This document shows, piece after piece, positions 12,195 to 21,210 of a stretch of 26,284 nt of DNA. Each line of letters opens with the position of its first letter. Position 1 is the stretch's first letter. Under the pieces are notes generated by a model that saw only the letters and a list, made by a program, of their open reading frames with translations, did no database searches and had not been told where the DNA came from. Origin of the DNA: Plakobranchus ocellatus (Eukaryota; Mollusca; Gastropoda; Plakobranchidae); contig BLXT01000154.1 in the NCBI GenBank assembly GCA_019648995.1, positions 15,615 to 41,898 of the forward strand. The letters are read 5' to 3'. Position numbers and translations under genes: made by a program.

Positions 12195-13705
12195 ATTCAC
12201 TCTTTCTCTCTCTTCTTATCAACTCTAACTAAAAAAATCTAATTTCTCAATGAATTGGATTTAAACGTCTTTTTATAGTGTTAAATTAATGAGAGCTTTG
12301 AATCTGAAACAAAAAAATTCGACCCATTATTTTCAAAACTTTTTTTGGGTGCACACAGAGAAAACATTATGATCTTGTCTATTTCATGTTAACTATTTTT
12401 TCTTTTCTTAATGAGATTTTAAAAATTAATGAAAGGCCACTTTAACAAAGACAGGAATTTGTTGAGCAGCCATAAAAAAGGCAATGCGCATTTAAAATGT
12501 GTTATGTATTTCAAAGAAAATGAACATCAGGGTACTTATAGGTGATAGAGTAAAAAACAAGGCATAAAGGGAGGGGGTGAGGGAGGTATTGATCTAGATC
12601 ATAGATCCCTCTAAATCTAGTGCTCTGCCGATCTGCAAACATGTAGGCCAACACTCCCAGCCTCATTCAATCTACGGCTAGAAGTAAAATGCTTACAAAA
12701 AGCCATCACTTGGGCATATTATAAACCATAATGAAACATTGGATCTACATTGGGAAACATAGAGCAAGATGACCAGAGTAAATCACTTTGCTTTAAAACC
12801 CAAAATCAAATTCATTTTCAAAGTGAAAAAGAAGTACAGTAGCAAAAAAATAAATCAATAAATACAAACGACCCAAATCCTGATGACAACAATAACAAAA
12901 AACTAGAAGGATATTTCATTGAATTTGGCGCACTTGCAAATACCAGATATCTGGGCACGATGATATTAAGACAGAACCAATCACAACATGATGATATTGA
13001 GAACGCTCAATTAGTTTAGTAGTTTACAGTCCTTGGAAACTGGGCTTCTGCAAACCCCTTCACAAATTATTGCTTCAATCAGGGGAGGTATCTAAAAAAA
13101 TCCACATGACTCTATTTTTTTTGAAAGTCAATCTTTTTGATTATGTCCCCTGGACATTGGCTTAAGCAGTGTTGACTGTATCAACGTAAGTTACTTCACC
13201 AAAAGCAACCAAATTTTAGAGCCTTTAAGCAAAAAATCTAGGCAGGAAATAAACAGTGAAAACAGATAGATACGCAAATATGTATGATTTATATATTGCA
13301 CCTGCATAGAATTGAAAAGTTTAAAGAAAATAAGATATTTTCTTTTCACTATGCAATGAAAAAAGCTGATGATAAGAACATAACTGCAGATCACATAAAA
13401 GATGTGAATGAGTGTAAGAAAAAATTAGGCCCGCTGATGAAATATGAAGTAAAAAATAATTGGACCAAATCAAAAACAATTAAAAAATGTGCACATCATG
13501 CTAGACTAAATCAAGCTCACTGAACGGTTCCAAAATATGGCAAATAAAATTATAGCAATACACAAAAGGGTGAATTGAAGCGATCGTGATGTGGAGCAAA
13601 TGATCATGACAAAGCAGATTATTCAAAGCTGGACTCCCACCTACCCTACAATGTTTGTGCTACAATTCTGCAACATCCCTCATCATGGATGCCATGCAGT
13701 TTTTG

Positions 13706-13966
13706 CTATAAGCGCTGGATGTCAAAGTCCAGATCACTGTCACTGTCAGATTGTACAAGATATTGCAAGAGATCTTCATCACTGTTATCATCATCATCAT
13801 CGCTGTCCTCATTGAGACCAATCCCTTCAAAAAGACGGTTGGCACAAGGAGAAGTTGGGTGTTGATAGTGGGCATAGGGTGTAGATCTAGATAGCTCTTC
13901 CTGACATAGCCAGCAGAAAAACGCTCGGCACTTTGTGCATGTCATTTTGTTACAGCCATCCTTCTT
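13706..13966 (-). CDS. RNF14: RNF14-like terminal exon A: catalytic RING2 and Ser/Asp-rich tail
   Basis: An 87-codon terminal exon including a TAG stop. The acceptor is strong (TCTTCCCTTTACAG|, with CTAAT about 17 bases upstream of the exon as a likely branch point). It begins KKDGCNKMTCTKC; C384 is the position of the catalytic cysteine that takes ubiquitin from the E2 in RBR ligases. Remaining RING2 ligands: C389, C392, C397, C400 (FCWLC), H412 and C420 (SPCANRLF). The core agrees with vertebrate RNF14 at about 29 of 49 positions by eye. The tail (residues about 430-465) is acidic with Ser-Asp repeats, ending DLDFDIQRL; part is encoded by GAT repeats. The only AATAAA I found downstream is at 11911-11906, about 1.8 kb past the stop. 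Confidence 0.92.
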   Translation of the reverse strand, partial: KKDGCNKMTCTKCRAFFCWLCQEELSRSTPYAHYQHPTSPCANRLFEGIGLNEDSDDDDDNSDEDLLQYLVQSDSDSDLDFDIQRL

Positions 13967-16065
13967 CTGTAAAGGGAAGATTAGCAGACTGGAGTCAATA
14001 TGACTGGAGTGCAATTCTTGATCTCCAATTGCATGTCAGATCTGATTATCTGGTCATTTCAGTTTTTTTAAATTTTTTGTTTGTTTTTGTTATTTGCTTT
14101 TTTGTACGGCAGCTTTTCATTTCGCTTGTTTTTTACAGACCACTTACTTTCAGACATTAGACTGTTCACTGGTTCAATAGCATCTACATTAAAAAATAAA
14201 ATTGGTAATATTTATTTTATAAAGATGGCAAAGATTTTCACTAAAGACTCTGAAGAAGTATAACTCAAACTATTCCAAGAAATAACTGAGTGGTAATAAA
14301 GGTAAAATTTCTTAGTATTCCAAAAGAACATAAATTTAGTGCAAACAACTACTTTATCCAATCTTCAGTGGAATGGTCTGATGACGGAAGACAGAGAAGA
14401 CTAATTTCATACACCATATAAGACAATTTCTTTATAGATTCAATGAAGGTGTGACAGAATTGCTACTTGAATTCAACTTAAGTTTGAGGCGGACTTGGAA
14501 AAAACTTTTTGATTTCTGCTTCAGCTCCTATTACTTGGCCCTAAACCATTCATTATCAAACGCACTCTAAACACGAAAGTCACTTTATAAGATGAAAAAA
14601 AGTATACATCCATCACCTTCACAATTGCTAGCATTGACTCCTTTGTTAGGATCTTACTAATCCATAAGTACTTATCATATTCCAAAATACAAATCTTTGA
14701 CAAACAGCCACATCCAGCTTGCGTTCAACCTGTTGATATCAAGGGATGTTTTTTTATCTCACCTGGGCCTTCAGTAAGGCTTTTGATACAAATAATTTGT
14801 ACTACCTTTAAACATTTTGAGAGAATGAGCAACAAAACAAGGAGCATACAAAATTCAAAGACAGTCTTTCAAAGATACAAACACCATAATCTAATTTATT
14901 CTTAAGTACTGATGATCAACAAAGAAAGAAAAATAAAATGAAACGACAGACATCACAACAATAATCTAATTTATTAACAACACTCTCAGACCCAAAGGAT
15001 TTGATCCTGGCTGTACATATAGTGTATGTTATGGTGCATTTTTAACCTTTAGAGCCCTATTAGTAAGTTGGGTGCGACAAAATTTATTCCCCAGTGACCA
15101 AGCCAATATAATTATTAGAACTAATGAAATGCATCACTTGGTCACTTGATCTAGGCACCCCAGAAATTTTCATTGCCACTGATTTATCAGTGGTGAGGAA
15201 TATATCCACTTTTACAATTAAGACATTAATAATTAGTTTTTGCAAATATTTTTGGTAAAAATGCTTGAGAGTTTATGATAGGAACTGGATGTCAAGGGCT
15301 AAGAGTGAGTACAGTAGAGCTCACCTACAACGGGACCTTGCATGCAACGGGACCTTGACACAAGCCCGTTATTTTCCCTTATATATCCTTTATATTTTAT
15401 TTTCGCTAGAACGCATCTACTACATGATAAGCTTGCCTACAGCGGGACCCAGCTTCGTACAAAGGCCTAAGCCTAGGCCTACAAGATTCGTGAAACGGAC
15501 TATAGCTCCGCGATGAATCTTAATCAACATCGGTATTGATACAAAGGAGATAAAGCCATGGTCTGTTTCTGTACTTTCATTCAATATATTAGCCAATGAA
15601 CACCTTGCGCATCGAGGGGTGAAAGAGAATGATGCAACGCCGGCGACTTGGCTTGGCAAAAAAGGCATGGGACTGAGTGGTGAATGGTCCGTCAGCCGTA
15701 GGCTAGCAAGAGGCGTGTGACTGTGACTGTCAGTGTGTGTGATTGGTAGTGTAAGAGACTGAGGGTGGGGCTGATGAGGAAAAGACTGGGCGCATTCAAC
15801 TTTTCAAGCCCTCAGGGTGCGTCTATTTTGTTCAATTCAATGCCTAGATAGATTTCAATTAGGCTTACATTTACACCGTTGTGGTTATCACTCACTGACT
15901 CAATGAACAAAGAAAGCATCGATCTAGGTCAAGTGTTTTGCGAAATTGACATCTCTCAGTCTCGCTCTGATGCTCGCAGTCCGCATTAATGAATAGATCT
16001 CTAGATCTATATTTCTAAGCCTACATTGATTGCGGTCTTAGCCTGTGTTTATCCTGCATGGAATC

Positions 16066-16286
16066 AAGAATTTAAGGAAATTTTCCTTGGAAAGGCCAAA
16101 ACCATTGAGGAGGTGGACAAGAAAGAAAAGTCAAAAGCCCAGATCTGTCGAGATTATGAGATTTCGCCAGGAACACTTTATAGTTATACATTCTTAAAAG
16201 ACAAGGATGCTATCATGTCAGCCCTCACAAAAGGCAACTTTCAACCTGATCGGAAGCGACTGAAAACAACAGGCCTTTGGAATTAG
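16066..16286 (+). pseudogene. Tigger/pogo transposase fragment (CENP-B-type helix-turn-helix)
   Basis: The frame contains IEEVDKKEKSKAQICRDYEI then SPGTL, then FLKDKDAIMSAL and KGNFQPDRKRLKTTG, ending at a stop after GLWN. This is the N-terminal CENP-B/psq-like DNA-binding domain of pogo/Tigger transposases, where a lysine-rich helix is followed by the I-C-R-D-x-x-I-x-x-x-T-L recognition unit. The second CENPB-type HTH and the DDE nuclease domain are absent. TLYSYTFLKDK has an irregular spacing compared with the usual TL-S-T-FLK, suggesting a small insertion. It cannot be an active transposase. Confidence 0.75.
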
Positions 16287-16391
16287 ATCGCTGTTTGCAT
16301 ACTTGGTTTAACACGGCATTGTAAAACACCATATTCTGGACCCACTCAAATACGTAATGTAGCCTACTACTCCTACTAAAAACAAATTAAA

Positions 16392-16393
<2 letters not shown>

Positions 16394-16436
<43 letters not shown>

Positions 16437-16437
16437 N
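16394..16437. repeat. 43-base A homopolymer ending in an ambiguous base
   Basis: An uninterrupted A run followed by N, inside the Tigger-like element. The length is probably unreliable in assembly. Confidence 0.9.
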
Positions 16438-18067
16438 ACAAAAGACATACGCACGAGAAAAAAACCACCCATAAACCAATCAACACAGAAAGACAAAACA
16501 ATTCACACACACACACAATGCCATAAAAAATATAATACGTTGTACGCACGGGTCACGTTTAATAGTAGCTGCTTATGAAAGGGGGGGTAATTTTGGTAAG
16601 GTGCCGTTTTCAAGGATTATCTTCCTTTTATTTTTACAACGGGCCTTGCTTATAACGGGACTGTGCACCACGCCCTTATGGGTCCCGTTGTAGCCAAGTT
16701 CCACTGTATTGAGAATATCAAGCTTTCAAAATCAAATCAGATTACGATTTTCTGAGTTCTTGAAAATGAAACTCCTAAAAAATGCAGCGAAAGAAATCTA
16801 CACTAATCGAGAACAAAATGCAACCCTCTGATCGCTACATCTCGACAGTAGCACAGCAAAAATATAACTAACTAAACTAGCAAACAGTAACATTCAACGT
16901 TATGAACATAACACTGTTCACTCTCACCACACAAAAAGGACAGACCAATCAGGACTGGCAAACACGGAATTCACAACTAAGGACAACTCAACACAACACA
17001 GCATTTAACTTCCCAAAATGAAATTACAAACAAGTTAAACTGGACAAAAACACCATGCAACTACATTCACACAAACTTACTTGAACTAATTCATCATGTC
17101 CTAGCAAAGAGGATTAACCATTTTTCCTGAATGGGAATTTTGTTGCTACTTTGTACTGGCTCAAATTTTTTTTTTTTTCAACAACACTAGAAATTTCTTA
17201 TCAACAATCAAATGAAAATAAAGAGCTTTTTGTTAGGCATGCTCACTTATTAGTGAAATCCAACTTGATGAAAATTTAAATAATGCTAGAAAATTAAAAA
17301 TCAACATTTATCTTTATAAATAAAAACCCCTCACTTTCAAAACAAACAGCAGCAAAATTTATTGTTTTATTGTTTAATGCCTTTTTTTCCACTGATCCAT
17401 TTAAAGAGTGCCAGCAAAAAATATTTTTTGGCAAAAGTGAACAATTTCATTACATATACATACTCCTAGAAAATCTAAAGAAACATTTATTTTATTTTTT
17501 TTCTTATTTAATCCATGATCCTCCCTGCAAACAGTAATTCATTTAAAAAACACTGACTAGTACAAGTACAATTTTTAAGAAAATTAATAGTCAAGTAAGA
17601 AAGAAAATTCAAATGGTCAAATTAACAATGGAGTCCTCTTCACTCAAAAATCTAATATGTGGATTTTCTAATTTAAAGAATTATTTTTCAATTCCCAAAG
17701 TGTGTTTTACTTCAATATTCAACCTGATAAATAAATACAGTTATTTGACAATTTGTGTATAATATTTTATTCAATCATTTCAAATCTAGCATCCTTTACT
17801 GTAGTGTGAGCTGTTTTGTCACCAGACTTAAGTAAAACTACAATAAATCTTGTAAGAAAATCTTTAATCAATTTTCTGCTCAAAAGTTAAATGGTATTAT
17901 TCACTAAATGGCTCTTTATTTTATTTGAGTACTATTGTTAAAATGAACCTATCATTTTGGCCCAGGTTGAGGATTCCACAATATGAGATGAATCAAACAT
18001 CATGTTATGTGCATCCAATTCTCTCAGGCCTACAGACTGATGCTTGCCTGACCATGTGCTCTCTAAC

Positions 18068-18240
18068 CTGTATGAAAGTGCCACAGCATGGGCACTGTTT
18101 GCTATTGCTTTCCAGCCACTGGTTGGACCGCGTCTCCTCCACAGCCCGATGTATGACCTGACGTCCGTATTTCATTTCAAGCTCTTGCTTTCTGGTTTCA
18201 GAAGCCAATTCATATTCAGCACAGAGAGAAGCAAACAACT
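18068..18240 (-). CDS. RNF14: RNF14-like exon: IBR-RING2 helix and first RING2 zinc pair
   Basis: A 173-base exon, phase 1 in and phase 0 out (acceptor ACCAACCAG|AG, donor ATACAG|GTTAGA). It encodes the helical linker LFASLCAEYELASE and MKYGRQVIHRAVEE, then NQWLESNSKQCPCCGTFIQ. C371 and C374 of CPCC are the first two zinc ligands of RING2. The exon stops here, so the rest of RING2, including the catalytic cysteine, must come from a following exon. Its last codon is complete, so either downstream terminal exon joins it in frame. The IHRAVEE-x5-WLE-NSK-CPCCGT sequence aligns with RNF14 over its length. Confidence 0.92.
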
Positions 18241-18924
18241 CTGGTTGGTCACAAAAGAAACAAACGTAAGAGCCAAAGTACAGATTTAGAGTAATCACTG
18301 CGCTCACTTGGGACTAACAGATTACAACGATTTTAAATGATTTTTTAAAAAAGTAACAACCCAGTAGGAGTGGATTTTTAAAATATTAATCATCCACAAA
18401 TAGGTAAAAGAAAACAATCAAATTTGTGCACTATCATGACAAATGAGATCTATTGCAGCAGGAACTGTTAAAGAAAAAAAAGATTAAATTCTTTTAATTC
18501 TTCTTCTTTTACACTGATTTTCTATTTGGTGATGCAAGAATTTTTCAGTACATCTCGTTTTCTTCACAAATGGGTTAATATCTTTATACTAAATAATAGG
18601 ACAGTTATTGCCAATAATTTTTGCATTTGCAAAATCACTGAATTGTAACAGAGATACAACAGTTTTATTCTGGCAGAGGTGGCAATATGTGAAATGTGAT
18701 TAAAAAATCAAATGGTGCTCTATAACTGCAATAAATTTTTATTTCTGTTGCCATTTTTTTAAAGAAAAATGTTTTTGATATCAACAATAATAAAATCTGC
18801 ATTTAAAAAAAAAGAGGGGTACTGTCAATATTGATTGATGCTCTGAAAGTTAAATAATTTAAACAAAATATGCCAAATAAAAGTCACCACTCAAAGCAGA
18901 TGTGAGGCACATCAATCAACATAC

Positions 18925-19147
18925 CAGACTTAAGCTTGCATGGGGAGTGACCATGGTAGGTGTTTTGACAACGAGCACAGAATGCATAAGAGCACTTTGG
19001 ACAATGACCAAGATTATCTTCCAATATAACTGGAAACTGGCAGAATGGTCGAGGGCAGTTCATCATGTCAGTCATAACATCTAAAGCAGTGCGCAGTAGA
19101 AGTTTGTCATAACGCTGGTACTGTTCCTGGCTCACCACGCTTGCTAC
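18925..19147 (-). CDS. RNF14: RNF14-like exon: IBR domain
   Basis: A 223-base exon, residues 248-321, phase 0 in and phase 1 out (acceptor AATTTAAG|GTA, donor TCTG|GTATGT). It contains the helix QRYDKLLLRTALDVM followed by the IBR zinc ligands: NCPRPFCQFPV (C-x4-C), HCPKCSYAFCARC (C-x2-C-x4-C-x2-C), then YHGHSPCK (His and Cys). This set, the YDxLLL helix and the YHGxSPC ending are characteristic of RNF14. IBR domains hold RING1 and RING2 apart and bind ubiquitin in the E2-ubiquitin complex; that is family knowledge. Confidence 0.93.
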
Positions 19148-19602
19148 CTTAAATTTACAGAAAAAAAAAGTATCTTTCTTTTATCATTTTTTTGTTGTTG
19201 TTGCCAAAATATTTTTATTCAATGACTGTTTGTGATTCACCAGGATGGGAATCCAGCAAATTCAGTAAGAGAATGACTGGAACCAGTGTTTCCAAAAGTA
19301 AAATTCATTTAAGTTGAAATGGTAAAACTTAAGTTTCTTTCAAATAGATCTTACACTTCTGGAACCTTGGAGCTTCTCTTCCCTTATTGAAAAGAACAAT
19401 GCAATGGTACAGCAGATGCTACTTTCGATTCCTCAAGGAGATCAACTTATGTTCATTGTACGTTCAAACTATGATGATCACATAATTATAAATATTAACA
19501 TTTGCTTTCCTTGTTAAAAGCAAAAAAATTTTTCTTTGTTTTTTTCCCAAGATTTGCTTTACATGAAAAAAATGACCACCATCTTATACAATAATGTCTC
19601 AC

Positions 19603-19806
19603 CTCTGTAGGTAAAATAAGTTTGTCACATTTATAACCAGGACAGCGCAAATCTGTGACAACCCCATCAGTAATCATAGTCTCTAACCAGCTTTTCATGC
19701 ACATGCAGCAGTGACTATGCTGGATACATTTCACCAAGCGCATCATCTCCCTACCAGGCTTTTCCTCAAAGCACACCTCACATGTAGACAGGTTGAAATC
19801 TAAGAC
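19603..19806 (-). CDS. RNF14: RNF14-like exon: RING1 domain (E2-binding)
   Basis: A 204-base exon of 68 whole codons, residues 180-247, phase 0 at both ends (acceptor AATTCCAG|GTC, donor ACAGAG|GTGAGA). RING1 begins at TCEVCFEEKPGREMM with ligands C188 and C191, then KCIQHSHCCMC, then LRCPGYKCDK. These give the C-x2-C, C-x2-H-x2-C-x2-C and C-x4-C ligands of a RING1, the domain that recruits the charged E2 in RBR ligases. The Cys-to-His gap has two residues where vertebrate RNF14 has one, which is within the RING range. The linker between VLDFN and the first cysteine is about ten residues shorter than in the vertebrate protein. Confidence 0.92.
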
Positions 19807-20375
19807 CTGGAATTTGTGTTTTAAATAAAAGGGTTTTCATAAAATAGACTGGTATGCATTTCATTCTCAAGCAAATATTGGAAAAACTGGATCCTCTCCT
19901 TACCACACAACTTTTTATAGCAATTTTTTTTATAGTGGTATGTGAAGGAAAGTCAACAGCCGTTAACTAAAATAAAACAGCACAATGATAAAAAAATACC
20001 TGACTGAAAACGTCATCAATAATTAAGGTCCCAAAATCAACAATAAGTACAAAATATATAGAGAACAAAATTCCACCACAATTTAAAATATGCTTGAAAT
20101 CCTTAAAGAAATTGCAGCTTGCTTTAAACAAGAAAGCAGCCTTTTATCAGCCTTGGGAAACACTGGATCATAACAGTTTTAAACGATGCCCATCAACAAA
20201 TCAAACTGAATATTTACATTTAGCTTGCATGAACTAATCAATTGATTAAAAAAAGCTTTTACAGACTTCTAACATTGTTTTTTTTTAAAGAATGATTTAA
20301 ATAAAAGGATTTCTTTATTATCTAGTACACCAAGCCTGTGTTTGCGGTCTAGACAAAAGCAATAAAACAGCTTAC

Positions 20376-20533
20376 TTTAGGCAACACTTCATCAATGTGA
20401 CTGAAACTCTGAATGCCCCTGTGGTCAAACGGCCTGGGCTTGAGGTAAGAATATCCTGTTGCACTGGTGTGGCTTTTCGGGTGTGTAAAAATGTGGACTA
20501 ACACACAGCCTAGATCGTATGGGGATTTCATAC
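20376..20533 (-). CDS. RNF14: RNF14-like exon: linker between RWD and RING1
   Basis: A 158-base exon, phase 1 in and phase 0 out. It begins G|MKSPYDLG, matching the IVSPFELKIG segment that follows the RWD domain in RNF14, continues through a poorly conserved stretch, and ends PFDHRGIQSFSHIDEVLPK, corresponding to the DERAVQDVESLSNLIQEIL helix. The acceptor is TATATCCTAG| and the donor AAA|GTAAGC. The helical end is the segment that leads into RING1 in RBR ligases of this group. The middle of the exon has no recognisable motif. Confidence 0.85.
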
Positions 20534-20937
20534 CTAGGATATAAGCAAAGGAGATCAAATTATCAGGAAAATAATTTATTGTGAAAATTGAAATTTGAAT
20601 GTTTGTACTTTACAGCCACTTGGAAAAAAAAATGCTAATTAAAAGCGGGTGTTACAAGGGATTTCATGTAATCTATCCATCTGCAAAAGCAATTTACTAT
20701 GGTGACAGGAGTTTGTTACAAAGTATATTTTGTTGGCAATGCAAGCCATATTTTAAAAATTTTTGGACGTGTCATATTTGAATACATTGTCCAATCTTGA
20801 TTGGACAAGACTGATAATGGGTTTTTCCTAAATGTATGATGCACTTGCACAAAAAACATTAGCAAAAAAAAAAACTAGAAAAAAAAAGGCAAAAAAGATT
20901 GGTTCCACAAAAACTTAGAGCATAAAGCATGACTGAC

Positions 20938-21046
20938 CCAGGAAGTCAATGACATCATTGTAAAGAAAGTCATGCCACACAGAGATGACAGGCATACCAC
21001 TTTGCTGTTCCCACAACTGATCAAGGTGCTCACACAGACGACTCAG
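20938..21046 (-). CDS. RNF14: RNF14-like exon: RWD domain, C-terminal helix
   Basis: A 109-base exon, phase 0 in and phase 1 out, too short to show as a long ORF. It reads LSRLCEHLDQLWEQQ, then GMPVISVWHDFLYNDVIDFL, which follows the LSALCKHLDNLWEEH helix pattern of RNF14 residue for residue in spacing. The acceptor is GTGGACAG|CTG and the donor is CTGG|GTCAGT; the split glycine codon is completed by the first two bases of the next exon. The helix packs against the RWD sheet. The upstream intron holds a decayed retrotransposon but the splice sites are intact. Confidence 0.88.
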
Positions 21047-21210
21047 CTGTCCACAGAGAGAAAGCCTTAAAATCAGTCATATTTACACATACATATTGCA
21101 GAGTAGCTCATTTCCTGATTTGGCTTTTTGCTTCAACTTTATAAAGGTGAAACTGAGAACATACAAAACTAAATAGAATTATACTATTTCTTAGAAAATA
21201 CTTGTGAGAT

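Larger units (their letters stand above)
9134..13705 (-). other. Stretch between exon A and exon B: 3' UTR of one form, intron of the other
   Basis: If exon A is used, its 3' end is here; if exon B is used, all of it is spliced out. I saw no further RNF14-like exon on the minus strand and no second CPCC or IBR exon. It includes a G-rich stretch near 10440-10457, a hairpin array at 11427-11785, a CATA microsatellite near 11870-11893 and a CA run at 12174-12194. Long frames on either strand here look random. Confidence 0.55.
15310..16708. mobile_element. Pogo/Tigger-type DNA transposon, 1395 bp, with broken transposase
   Basis: The left end CAGTAGAGCTCACCTACAAC starts at 15312 and the reverse complement of the right end reads CAGTGGAACTTGGCTACAAC; TA flanks both (15310-15311, 16707-16708). 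TACAACGGGACC-like words recur inside both ends (15325, 15343, 15439 on the left; 16635, 16651 and, inverted, 16681 on the right), probably transposase-binding repeats. It holds an N-terminal transposase remnant on the plus strand and a 43-base A run (16394-16436) ending in an unresolved N at 16437. It has inserted in the intron before exon A, antisense to the gene. Confidence 0.85.
13967..18067 (-). other. 4.1-kb intron upstream of terminal exon A
   Basis: Bounded by the donor ATACAG|GTTAGA and the acceptor CTTTACAG|AAG. It is AT-rich and carries the Tigger-like element at 15310-16708. I saw no other RBR exon in it; translated stretches outside the transposon show no known motif. Confidence 0.75.

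Noticed and set aside
9134-13705. A second full RNF14 copy ending in exon B
   Set aside because: I searched the minus strand here for a second CPCC, IBR or RING1 exon and saw none, so exon B is better read as an alternative last exon of the one gene.
13591-13815. Plus-strand frame with a His-rich end
   Set aside because: The histidines come from the complement of the Asp-encoding GAT repeat in exon A.
19998-20099. Possible 34-codon phase 0 exon on the minus strand between the linker and RING1 exons
   Set aside because: It is open and has AG and GT ends, but encodes a hydrophobic segment unlike any RBR linker. The RING1 exon already contains the VLDFN segment that continues the linker, so no exon is needed here.
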